Assembly (NCBI RefSeq): GCF_029873635.1 | Contig: NC_080420.1 | Span: 51,103,457 to 51,167,456, forward strand | DNA: 64,000 nt | Direction: 5' to 3' | Source: Malania oleifera | Taxonomy: Eukaryota > Streptophyta > Magnoliopsida > Santalales > Ximeniaceae | Shown: positions 24,684 through 36,859 of the stretch, piece by piece | How positions within the stretch are numbered: position 1 is the first letter of the stretch | How the letters are laid out: each line of letters opens with the position of its first letter | The notes under the pieces: model-generated | Database searches by the model: none | Told to the model about the DNA's origin: nothing | Seen by the model: only the letters and a program-made list of their open reading frames with translations | Made by a program: the position numbers and the translations under genes

Positions 24684-26405
24684 TGTTGACTTTTTGAGTC
24701 CGATCTCTGTTTTGATGCTGACGAAACACAGTGAACTTATGTGTGTATTTAGCATGTGAACAAGTTCATAATTGAGATCACGCATAAGGGACAAGGAGAA
24801 TAGAGGCCAAGAAAGATAACACACATACACCTGGCATACTACATAAAGTGAAGAGCAAGAAGATTGAAGATATTTTTTTTTATTCTAATTGCATTTAGTT
24901 TTCGGGATAATGGTTTGTAATATTTGGGTACCATGCATCGTAGAGTGTATATGCTCAAGAGGCCTTAGAATGACCAAAGGAATCATCACCCATATAGCCT
25001 AAAATGCCTTATGCTTATTTACACTTGGTTGAAGAAACACAAAGACCAAAACAGAACTTAAATACACATTGTAAGCGGTCTCGATTGACCGAACCCTAAG
25101 TAGTACAAAAGCCTCGGTCGACCGAATTGACCAGAAGTCAAGATATTGACTTCGCTTGGTCGACCATTTTGAAATGAACGTATCTTCCACAGTCAACTGA
25201 GCTAACACATGTCTGACTCCTAACAACATAGTCGACCGAACCATTAGTTCAAAATTGACTTGGTCAATTGAACCTCGAAGGGTTCGTAATCGCCTTGATA
25301 CGATCAACCATATCTCCAGTTCAAAATGGCCACGGTCGACCAAACTCAGTAATATGGTCGACTGAACCTTGAATATGGTCGACCAAACCTCTCGGGTTGG
25401 TGAAATTTTTACTGCAGTAAATCAGGGTTAATTTTGCATTAAACATAATTAAATAATTTTTAAAATGCCCTATGTGTCCCCAACGTTTATATTTTTTCCC
25501 AACTCTATATATACCCCCTCATTTGTCATAATTGGCATTAGATTAGTATATAGATTAGCAAATTTTCTCTGAAAATTTAATTGAGTTAAATCTTTCATAC
25601 TCCTACCCTTTTTACAAGTATATTTACAAAAACTCTTTCTTATACTCATTTAATCATATATCTTTACAAAGAGCATATTTTCCTCACCTTCTTCATTTGC
25701 ATATTGATTGCATTTCGAAGCTAGGTTGAGTGTTATTCTTTTGTGAGAATATTTCATACTACTCAAAAGCTTATCTCTCTCCCATACTTGCATTTGTTGT
25801 GTATTGATTTTTGGAGAGTAGCTTAAAATTTTTTCCATTGTATTTTATTTATAAATATTGGATTGAGAAAAACTCTTCATTGGCTTAAGAACTTGCATCC
25901 TTATTACAAGTTTCATAAGCTTGTTTTGTGTTTTGATAAAATCATTTTTAGCAAGTTTAAACCCTAATATCCATTGTATTTGATACTTGAAAAATATTTT
26001 TAAGATATTGGCTTAGGGTTCTAGAGATGCTTTGAATACTCATATTGCAAATATATTACCTTGAAATCAAAGGTATCACTCTCACAAATATATATTGACA
26101 CACATATTGTTGAGAGTTAACACATTGGTTAACAAAATCTCACTTGAGCTTAAAATCTTATCATTTGTGAGTGCATTAATTACATTGTGCGTATAGTGGT
26201 ACATATCTACTTAGTGTAAGAAGCATACTTGTTTGTACAAAAAATTGAATATCTGTTGAATTCTCGACGTCTGGTCGGAAGAGGGAGACTTGTCCTGTGA
26301 AAAGTTCTGGACTGGTTCAGATCCGATTAAGAGAACTAAGTGCACCATCCTGGTAAGGTGTTGTATTAGGTTCCGCTCCACCCGTTAAGCGAGTCATAGT
26401 GAAAT

Positions 26406-28120
26406 TGTAACGACCTGCTTATCTTATCATTTAATAAACATACTAAATAAAATAGTCAACCTGAAACCCGTGGGTAGCGAGGACACCTGTCATACACAGT
26501 GGAACCTAGGCAGTTGTAAATGTAAATCATCATTCTTATAACTACAAAATATAAAATACCAGAGCCAACTACAATCCACAGTGATACTGTATTCATATAC
26601 AACCTCAAAATATTAAAAATACATCTAGGATCCCACAACAAAAATCTCCTAATCCTAGTGGAAGACTTACCCTCCTAACGGGGTAGCACAATAGACTCAA
26701 CGGTGGCCATGACCCATCGATCCTTCTGGGTTTCCTGGAAATCATTTAATGTTCAGGAGTAAGACACTTTTCAGTAAGGGAAAATAAACTAAACACAACT
26801 GTGTGGTAACATGAATATTTGATGCAATTATACATATGCAGTACATTTCATATATTTGAAACATTCATCATAACATACTGAATAATCAAATACTTTCGTA
26901 TTTTCTAATACATCATATAGTTCATAAAATGCCTGGTATAGCTGATAATACTGAAAACATACCCAAGATGAATAGCTAGCTGATGTCATGTATTACCCCA
27001 CATGACGGGTTGTGCAGCCCGAAGGCGGGACCCGATAATGATTGGCCGACCAACTGCGGAGTCAAAAATGTCTGTAAGTACAATGGGCCCGCCACACTCT
27101 GGTCCGGACTACCAGGTGGACATCTAAAACTCTACACTGAAAGCCACATCGACTATCCATCTCTCACCCCCTTGTGGGGTGGTTAGCACAAGTCTGAACA
27201 TGGATATCTGATCTATATAGCTACGATACCGTGCTCCTGAAACTGAACTAAACAAATATCCAGGTTCTGATGACATATAGTATATGATAATATAGCATTT
27301 AACATAAATGGATTGATAGCATTTCCATACTTTTATAAATACAGCCTTGAACGAGCATTTCGTAAATATGGCCTTGGGCCAAACATTTCATAAACCCCGC
27401 CTTGTGCCGGAAACATATAACATACACGGCCTTGCGCTAGCTATCAATCACGGCCTTGCGCCGAAAATCTTATACATATCATTCTGAGTAAGTGAGTCAT
27501 TTATCATGTATTTCAAAATCATCATATACTGCATTATTTCATAATTACTGAAAACATGCTTATTCGTAAAATTGCCATAATATAATACATATCATGTAAA
27601 AATAATATTCATGCCACGCAATGCTGAATAAAATCATACATTTCATTCTAAAATTGTAATTCTTGTATAACAGTAGTATTTTACCAAATATGCATTTACT
27701 CAATAATATTCAGACATAATACATGTTTTTCTGAAAATTACTTTGCTGATAAATAATAGTAATTTGCGTGGAAAATAACTGCTTTAGTTTATTCCCTTAC
27801 CTGATACTGAAAAGAAACCCCTTAAAAATCTACTCGTTCTGCACCTGCAGGGTTCCCTGAGCAACACCCTGAAATCAACAACTCACATAACTAAACTTCA
27901 GTATTTCTCTGTGTATAACATTTCTTATAATTATGAAAAACCCAAATTCTGAATATTTAGTCTTACCTTGATTCAGGGATGAATTTCAACTCGCTCCCAC
28001 CAACGATCCGCTTCAGTAGATTTTGAGAGAACTTCCCCAAGAGCATCATGGTGGCCTCAGATCGTCGATCAAGCGAACGATGGAGCCGAAATCGAAGAGA
28101 GAGGAGAGAGAAACCATAGG

Positions 28121-28159
<39 letters not shown>

Positions 28160-28430
28160 TTTTATGATTTTTCTGCGGGTTTTAGGCTATTTATATGAGG
28201 GGCTTCGTTGACGAGTGACGTCACCTCGTTAACAAGGTTAAAAGGAAATTCGTCAACGAACTCTCCCCCTTTGTCGACAAAATTCAAAATCGCCCAAATA
28301 TCCTCTCGGTATCTTTTCATTGACGAAACACACCTTCGTCAACGAAGCCTGCTATGCCCCCTTTTCCCTGTTTCTATTTTTCCACTCTCTTAATTATTAT
28401 TTAAATACCACTATTCTTTGGGTCATTACA
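26406..28430 (-). repeat. Gypsy element LTR (3' LTR in element orientation)
   Basis: 2025 bp, paired with 32173-34247. Contains a minisatellite of cggccttgcgccg-type units (27340-27470), a GA microsatellite (28123-28157), and the block gcagcccgaaggcgggac (27015-27032), which is shared with two other gypsy LTR families of this window. Confidence 0.9.
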
Positions 28431-31400
28431 TTCTCCCCTCCTTATAAATTTTCGTCCTCAAAATTTACTATTTATACAACTCCTCATCCCTTAAAGGGAA
28501 AATGGTCTACTTATTTTATTACTTACCCTCACTTATGGCGGAAGAATACCATGGTTACATTCTGAGTCCTGGGAGATTACATACATCAAAAGGAAATTCC
28601 CCCAAAACTAAAATATTACGTACTAACTATTGTATTACATGTACTTGTAAAAGAAATATTACGCTTTTACTTGCATTTCTAGTTACATTTGAACTTCTAG
28701 CAACAATTGCGGGTACTTCTGTCTGATTTGTTCCTCGAGCTCCCAAGAAGCCTTTTCTATTGCATGATTCCTCCATAGAACCTTTACTAGAGGAATCTAT
28801 TTATTACGTAGTTCCTATTCTTTTCTATCTAGAATTTGCACGGGTACCTCCTTATAGACAAGTGAATCACTAAACTCTAACTCACCATAGCCGATAATAT
28901 GAGAAGGATCTTGGACCTATTTCCTCAACATAGATACGTCGAATAAGTCATGCTTCCTGGATAGTGTAGGTGGCAAAGCTAGTCTATAGGCCACCGGCCC
29001 CACATTCTCAAAAATCTCAAATGGACCGATGAACCTAGGGCTAAGTTTACCCTTCCTACCAAACCTCATAATCCCTTTCAATGGAGCTATCTTCAAAAAT
29101 ACATGATCACCCACATCGAACTCCAAATTCCTGCGACGATTATCGACATAACTCTTCTGTCGACTTTGAACTACACTGATTCTATCTATGATGAGCCGAA
29201 CCTTATCGTACGCCTACTGTACAAGCTCTAGTCCCACAACTTGCCGCTCACCTATCTCATCCCAATATAACAGAGAACAGAATTTTCTACCATATAGAGC
29301 TTCAAATGGTGCCATGCCGATGCTGGACTGGTAACTGTTATTATATGCGAACTCTACCAGCGGCATGAACTGAGTCCAATTACCCCTAAAATCTAATATG
29401 CATTCCCGAAGCATATCTTCTAGTATTTGTATTGTCCTCTCAGTTTGCCCATCTGACATATGATGGAATGTCGTGCTAAACAATAGCTGAGACCCTAAAG
29501 CTTCTTGTAAGCTTCTCCACAATCGTGACATGAAACGTGGGTCTCGATCTGACACTATGGACATAGGCACTCCGTGAGAATGAATTGTCTCTTGAATGTA
29601 AATTTTCGCCAATCGGCTGAGGGAATAGCTGATCTTGATAGGGAGAAAATAGGCGGTCTTAGTCAACCGATCTACAATCACCCAAATTGCATTCTAGCCA
29701 TGCGATGTTGATGGCAGCCTTGAGACAAAATCCATGGATATATGATCCCACTTCCACTCCGAGATAAATAGCAGTTGCAACTAACCCGCTGGCCTTTGGT
29801 GCTTAGCTTTTACCTACTAGCACGTCAAGCACTGGGCTGCATACTCGGCAATCTCTCTCTTCATACCACTCAACCAATAAAACTCTCGCAGATCCTTGTA
29901 CATTTTTGTACTGCTAGGGTGAACTGTATACAAGGATCTGTGAGCCTCCTCCAAAATAGTCTTCCTGATCCCAGCATCAGCAGGAACACACAGCCTGGAA
30001 TGGAACCGTAAAGCCCCGTCATCTAAAATGCAGAATTCCTCTCCCTGACCAGTTTGCACTCTATCTATCACCTCTACTAATTCTAGATCTTCCTTCTGAG
30101 CCGCTTTAATTCTTTCTTGCAGAGTAGGTTGTACCACTAGGCTTGCGATACATACCGAAAGATTACTCTCGATCAATTCAATGCCGAGTCTCTCTAGATC
30201 CATCTTGATCAGATGTTGGACCTCCATAGCTGCCATCGCTAATTCCCCAGAATTCCTGCTCAGTGCATCAGCTACCAAGTTTGCTTTCCCTGGCTGGTAA
30301 CTAATAGTACAATCAAAATCCTTAATCAACTCTAACCACCTTCTCCGTTTCATATTCAATTCCTTCTAAGTGAAGAAATACTTTAAACTCTTGTGGTTGG
30401 AGAAAATCTCACACTGCTCGCCGTATAGGTAATGCCTCCAAATTTTCAATGCGCGTACCACTGCAACCAACTCAAGATCATGAGTAGGATAGTTCTTTTC
30501 GTATTCTTTCAACTATTTGGACGCATACGCCACTACCCTACCATGCTGCATCAATACACAGCCAAGTCCCTTTAAGGACGCATCACTATAAATGACGCAA
30601 CCTTCACCCCCTGACGGGATGATCAATACTGGTGCCGTGACTAGCCTTTGCTTCAATTCCTGAAAAATCTGCTTATAGCTGTCATCCCATTCAAATTTGG
30701 CATTCTTCTTAGTTAGTCGTGTAAGCGGCCCTAATAAAGTTGAGAATCCCTCAACGAAACGATGGTAATAACCAGCTAATCCCAAGAAACTCCCGATCTT
30801 CTAGATGTTCCTTGGTCTAGCCCAATTCACAACCATCTCGATCCATAGAAATTCCATCTCCTAAGATAACATGCCCCAAAAACACAACTTTCTCGAGCTA
30901 GAAGTTGCATTTTCTGAACTTTGCATACAACTTCTTCTTCCTGAGCATCTCCAAAACCTGCCTCAAAGGTATCTTGTGCTCCTCATAGCTCCTTGAATAG
31001 ACCAGTACATTATCAATAAAAACAATAACAAACTGATCTAAATATGGATGAAAGATCATATTCATCAAATCCATAAATATCGCTGGAGCATTCATCTGAC
31101 CAAATCATCTTCTGCTCTTACCTTTACTTGATGGTAGCCTGACCTGAGGTCGATATCAGAATATACTCATGTACCCTGGAGTTGGTCAAACAAATCATCT
31201 ATACGGGGTAGAGGATACTTGTTCTTGATTGTCACTTTATTAATCTCCCTGTAATCTATGCACATCCTTACAGACTTGTTCTTCTTCTTCACAAATAGTA
31301 CTAGAGCTCCCCATGGAGATACACTAGGTCGTATGAAGCCCTTATCAAGTAAATCCTATAACTGAGCTTCACTTCATTCCCTGTTGCTTCCTTTACGAAG
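28431..31400 (-). pseudogene. Gypsy pol remnant: RT, RNase H, integrase, chromodomain
   Basis: Minus strand, in polyprotein order. RT lies at about 31400-30898 ([44 protein letters not shown]). The RT catalytic motif reads FIDNVLVYS, where the family has FIDD. RNase H lies at 30785-30300 (FEWDDSYKQIFQELK, VIYSDASLKGLGCVLMQ, YQPGKANLVADALSR). Integrase follows at about 30240-29214 (HPSSTKMYKDLREFYWL, SDRDPRFMSRLW, DGQTERTIQILEDML). The C-terminal part at 29126-28917 reads GDHVFLKIAPLKG, with chromodomain-like tail remnants to about 28725. There are several stops and frameshifts. Confidence 0.88.
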
Positions 31401-31668
31401 GCCACAAATCCTTGACAACCGCTCAAGAGTAGTCTCCTTGCCTAAATAGCTGAAATCATCTGAGGTAGGAATTACACTCATGACCCTGTAAATCTAAATT
31501 CTGGTTTTCTTGGAGTTCTCGGCCTCTCTAGTCAATTTATAGGTAGCACACAATACCCTCTACTCCTTCGAACACTGCAGCACTACAAATATTTTCTCTA
31601 TCTCCTGCACCTAATTTTCAGCGACTACAAGATCGGTTCCTCCTGAGAAAGCTGGAGGATTCATCTTT

Positions 31669-31855
31669 ATGAATTTCTTTATCGTGCTACCGTGGCCTGC
31701 CGACAGACCACCCTATTCCCTCGAACTCTTGGCAATTTCAACCATAACCTGCTGTGCCACGCTATGTAAGACTGCATCTGAATCACCACCTATAGCACTG
31801 GAGGGTCCAGCACCCTCATTCCCACTGGCATGGGCACTACTACCACCGAGTCCAT
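31669..31855 (-). pseudogene. Possible gag N-terminus of the gypsy element
   Basis: The first ATG after the primer site in the minus direction (31855) opens a short frame with no clear domain. Between here and RT (31400) only about 300 bases remain, so most of gag and protease are deleted. Assigned by position only. Confidence 0.3.
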
Positions 31856-32172
31856 CTTGAAAAACAAAGAACTTAACTCAGAACCCCGTCACTATACATA
31901 TCACCCAACCAATATAATATATAGTCCCAATTAATTCATCTCTTTTGATCTTAATTCAAGGTTCAATCCTGCAACCTAGATACCCAACCCTACGATAGTT
32001 TACCATGACTTTCCTGAAATGGTCACCCCAAGAAAAACACACAAACCACCACGGAAGTCCTGCATCTAGACTACAAAACCAGACCTCAAATTCTCTTATC
32101 CTATACTCTGGTATTATTATTGTTGCATTCTAGAGTCTATAAAACCTAGTATCCTAGACTCTGATACCAAAA

Positions 32173-34247
32173 TGTAACGACCTGCTTATCTTATTATTTA
32201 ATAAACATACTAAATAAAATAGTCAACCCGACACCTATGGGTAGCGGGGACACCTATCATAAACAGCGGAACCTAGGCAGCAGTAAATGTAAATCATCAT
32301 TCTCATAACCACAAAATATAAAATACGAGAGCCAACTACAATCCACAGTGATACTATATTCATATATAACCTCAAAATATCAAAAATACATCTAGGATCC
32401 CACAACAAAAATCTCCTGTTCTTAGTACAAGACTTACCCTCCTAACGGGGTAGCACAATAGAATCAACGGTGGCCACGACCCGCCGGTCCTTCTGGGTTT
32501 CCTGAAAATCATTTAATGTTTGGGGGTGAGACACTTCTCAGTAAGGGAAAATAATTTAAACATAGTTGTGTGGCAACATGAATATTTGATGCAATTATAC
32601 ATATGTAGTACATTTCATATATCTAAAACATTCATCATAACATACTAAATAATCAAATACTTTCATATTTTCTGATACATCATATAGTTCATAAAATGTC
32701 TGGTATAGCTCATAATACTAAAAACATACACAGGATGAATAGCTTGCTAATGTCATGTATTACCCCCCATGACGGGTTGTGTAGCCCGAAGGCGGGACTC
32801 GACAATGGCTGGCCGACCACTGCCAAGTCAAAAATGTCTATAAGTACGATGGGCCCGCCACACCCTGGTCCGTACTACCAGGTGGAAGTCTACAACCCTA
32901 CACTAAAAGTTACACCGACTATCCATCTCCCACCCCCTTGTGGGTGGTTAGCACAAGTATGAACATAAATATTTAATCTATATAGCTACGGTACCGTGCT
33001 CTTGAAACTGAACTAAACTAACATTCGGGTTCTGATAACATATAGTACATGATAATATAGCATTTAACATAAATGGATTGATAACATTTCTATACTTTCA
33101 TAAATATGACCTTACGCCGAGCTTTTTGTAAATATGGCCTTGCGCCGAACATTTCATAAACACGGTCTTCCGCTGAAAACATATAACATACATGGCCTTG
33201 TGCCGGCTATCAATCACAGCCTTGCACCGAAAATCTCATACATATCATTATGAGTAAATAAGTCATTTATCATGTATTTCAAAATCATCATATATTGCAT
33301 TATTTCATAATTACTGAAAACATGCTTATTCGTAAAATTGCATAATATAATACATATCATGTAAAAATAATATTCATGCCACACAATGCTGAATAAAATC
33401 ATATATTTCATTCTAAAATCGTAATTCCTGTATAACAACAGTATTTTCCCAAATATGCATTTACTCAATAATATTCAGACATAATACATGTTTTTCTGAA
33501 AATTACTTTGCTGATAAATAATAGTAATTTGCGTGGAAAATAATTGCTTTAGTTTATTCCCTTACCTGATACTTAAAAGAAACCTCCTAAAAATCTACTC
33601 GTCCTGCACCTGCAAGGTTCCTTGAGCAACACCTTGAAATCAACAACTCACATAACTAAACTTCAGTATTTCTCCGTATATAACATTTCTTATAACTATG
33701 GAAAACCCAAAGTATGAATATTTAGCCTTACCTTGATTTAGGGATGAATTTCAACTCGCTCCCACCAACGATCTGCTCCAGTAGCTTTGGAGAGAACTTC
33801 CCTAGGAGCGTCGTGGTGGCCTCAGATCATCGATCAGGCGAACGACGAAGCCAAAATCGAAGAGAGAGGAGAGAGAAATCGTAGGGAGGAGAGAGAGAGA
33901 GATATATATTTTCTGATTTTTTTTGCTTTTAAATTTGGGTTTTAGGCTATTTATATGAGGGGCTTCGTCGATGAGCCATGTCACCTCGTTGACAAGGTCA
34001 AGAGGAAATTTGTAGAAGAACTCTCCCCCTTCGTCGACGAAATTTAGAGTCGCCCAAATATCCTCTTGGTATCTTTTCATTGACGAAACACACCTTCGTC
34101 GACAAGCTCATAATGCAACGTTGTTGATGAACACAAAGCGTTTGTTTCATGTTCGTCGATGAAGCCTGCTGTGCCCCCTTTTCCTTGGTTCCATTCTTCC
34201 ACTCTCTTAATTATTATTTAAATGTCACTACTCTTCGGGTCATTACA
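32173..34247 (-). repeat. Gypsy element LTR (5' LTR in element orientation)
   Basis: 2075 bp, starting TGTAACGACCTGC and ending GGGTCATTACA. It carries the same internal blocks as its partner, the minisatellite at 33105-33235, and a CT/GA tract near 33893. Frames here do not encode known proteins. Confidence 0.9.
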
Positions 34248-34544
34248 GAAATACTCTTACTTGTGAGCTTGAGGCGGGGACGTAGGCAGTATTGACCGAA
34301 TCTCGATAACATATCTGGTGCAACTATTATTTTTCCGCACTTTCAATTTCAGCACGTGTATTTTTTATGTTTGATTTATTATATGCAGTATATGTGTTTG
34401 ATTGTTTAAATATTTGATTGGGTTTATGATTATATAGAAAGACCTTAGGATTGTGTAATACTGTTTGTGGAATTTGAATTGACCTAAGATAAAAGTTTTA
34501 AATACCCAATTCACCCCCCTCTTGGGAATACACAAATTCCAACA

Positions 34545-34827
34545 ATTTTAGAAAATTTACTCAGTTTAGGATTATTTGGGCATTTTAAGTACTTTGGTTT
34601 TGTTTTGTAATTTTTATTTTAGTTGGCATTACTTGTAATATAAATTATATAAAATGTAGTTAGTTTTCAGTTATTTTTCTATTTTAAGTACTTTGTGGTT
34701 ATTTTGTAAGTTTCTATTTTAGTTGGTGTTATTTTTTTTATTATTTGTGTTAACTGTAGTGGAGTATAGAATTAGTGTGATTGTGTATTGTATAGAAAAA
34801 TTAAAATTTGAAATCGGATGACGACTG

Positions 34828-34881
<54 letters not shown>

Positions 34882-35405
34882 GCAACCTTCTCCTCTTCTC
34901 CTTTTTCTACTTCTTCTTCCTCCCCCCTTCTCTATTCTATCTATTTAGTCTCTCTTTAGTTTTGTTCTCCTCTAACTCTCTTATATTCTTTCCTATTTTG
35001 TCCTTTCTATCCAGCAAAATCTTTTTATTCTATCTTCTTCTATTCCTTTTCTTCTTTCTACTCTCTCCCATCATTCTCAATTTCTATCTATTTCTAAGTT
35101 TTTGTTGTTGTCCTCTATCAAATTAGTATAAATTTAATGGAAAAGTACCAATGGAAAACTTTAGATGTTTATATGGGTGGTTAGGATTTTTTTTTTTTTT
35201 AGTTTGATAAAATTTCTAGTTATTGTAGAAGTGTAGTTAGATCAAGGTTATTTTGTGAATTTTAAGTACTCTAGGGTTGTTTTATAATTTTCTATTTTAG
35301 TTGGGGTTATTTTATAATTATCTGTGTTAGTTGTAGTGTTGGGTGTAAATAGTGTGATTGTGTGTTGTATGGAATAATTATCATTTGAAATTAGATTATA
35401 GATTG

Positions 35406-35443
<38 letters not shown>

Positions 35444-35820
35444 GCGCGCGCACGCGCAACCTTCACCTCTTCTCATTTTTCTTCTTCCTCCCTCTCTCTC
35501 TCTCTCTCTTTCGCGCGCCCACGCGTAAGCTTCACCTCTTCTGATTTTTCTTCTTCCTCTCTCTCTCTCTCTCTCTCGCAACCTTCCCTTCTCATTTTTC
35601 TTCTTCCTTCCCTTTTCAATCTCTCTCAAAATTTGTTTTCTTTTAACTCTCATCTACTCTTCTCCTACCCTATTTCTATCCTTGTGTCTAGCAACCTCTT
35701 TTATTCCCTCTTCATCTCTATTCTCCCCTCCTCATCCTCTTCTTCTTTCTACTCGATCCCATTATTCTCTCCCTCTCTTTCTCTCTAACCTTTTGTTTTT
35801 GTAGACCTGCATCACAATTT
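34545..35820 (+). repeat. Duplicated AT-rich unit with CT microsatellites
   Basis: Two similar units (about 34680-34880 and 35255-35440) share ctattttagttgg, gtgtgattgtgt, ttgtatggaa/ttgtataga and end in CT runs (34831-34879, 35408-35440). A second repeat of about 70 bp follows (cgcgc...cacgcg, cttcacctcttct, tttttcttcttcctc) at about 35444, 35512 and 35578. The Ser/Leu- or Arg/Glu-rich frames here are microsatellite translations, not genes. Confidence 0.65.
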
Positions 35821-36859
35821 CTCCTTAAAAATTCTAACCTAAGACCTCAAATGCAGAACTCTCAAATTTTAACCACTTGATTGTCTCTCTAAAATACCAA
35901 CTGTTCTTACTAAATTTTTATGCTTATGCATTTAAGATAATTATTAATAGCTTTTTATAGTTTGTTTATTTAAATACTTGTGCAATGTCATGTAGTGGAG
36001 TTTTAGCATTAAATTTACAATTATATAAAATTTAAGAAAATTTTAAAAAGAAAGACTTGCTAGGAATGATTCCTCCTCCTAAGAATTGGAAAATGATAAA
36101 ATGCCGTCTTAACACTAGGATCCACATAAGTGAGACCCATGTTTTAATGTAAGTGTTGTCTTGGATTACTTTAATAGATTCAAGCATTAACATAGGATCC
36201 TGTTCGAGTAGGTTCAAGCATTAGTATAATATCCAATAATTAGTGAATTCCAAATCTTGTATGCAGAGTGTTTATTCCGAGTCTTTCTCAATTGAATGAC
36301 ATGCAGATAATTTTTACCCATTTATACATGCATTGAACTTTAAATTTTAATTCTATCATACTCGCACATATTTATTATTATTAGTTTGACAATTTGGGTT
36401 TTGATTTTTATAACCTTGGGTAAAATTCTGTGCAAAATATATTAATTTTCAACGGACCATTATAAATTCAAAAAACCCCAAAATTCATGTTGTGAAACAT
36501 AAGTCTACATAATTTAAAAATAAACTAAAAGCAAAACCTATAAATGTCAATCGCAAACGCCTGTCCGGAAACAGTGCATAAGAAGAATTACCCAGTTTTG
36601 GTGGATGGACGGATGGGCGGCTCCTTTACATGTCAAGTTATAAAAGGAAAAGGAGAAAAGCATAGGGTGATTGAGCCATGAATCTGTAATGTATTGCATA
36701 TAATTATTTTGTGCACATTGGAATGGGCATGGGGTTTCCTTAAATAATAAATAAGAATGATTCGCCCGGCTCTTTAAGACCATTTACCTGTACTGTACAG
36801 AGCAGAGCATCTATTAAAAAAAGAAAAAATTCCAGAGACTGAGCCGACTCAGTTCCAGA
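35821..36859 (+). other. Intergenic region upstream of FAB1
   Basis: AT-rich, no coding of note. Short minus-strand frames at 36032-36217 and 36547-36783 have no recognisable homology. Distal promoter elements may be present but none was identified. Confidence 0.5.

Larger units (their letters stand above)
26406..34247 (-). mobile_element. Complete-ended Ty3/gypsy chromovirus-type element inside LTR D
   Basis: 7842 bp. LTRs are 26406-28430 and 32173-34247 (TGTAACGACC...TCATTACA), with an exact TSD gaaat (26401-26405, 34248-34252). Read on the minus strand, the primer site TTGGTATCAGAG lies next to the LTR at 32173 and the purine tract aggaggggagaa next to the LTR at 28430. The internal region is only 3.7 kb; gag and protease are mostly missing. 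Confidence 0.92.
24684..34544 (+). mobile_element. LTR D: 3' LTR of the old Copia-type element, split by a gypsy element
   Basis: Starts TGTTGACTTTTTGAGTCC directly after the purine tract and ends TTCCAACA at 34544. Own length is about 2.0 kb once 26406-34247 plus one TSD is removed. It is a close match to LTR B over the shared part, so B and D are taken as one pair. It has about 10 GTCGAC-like motifs (25075-25395) and a TATA box at 25506-25513. Confidence 0.82.

Noticed and set aside
33105-33235. CRISPR-like repeat array
   Set aside because: Short degenerate minisatellite inside a plant retrotransposon LTR, no spacers of constant size, eukaryotic context.
35248-35653. Arg-Glu repeat proteins on the minus strand
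   Set aside because: Pure microsatellite translation of the CT runs.
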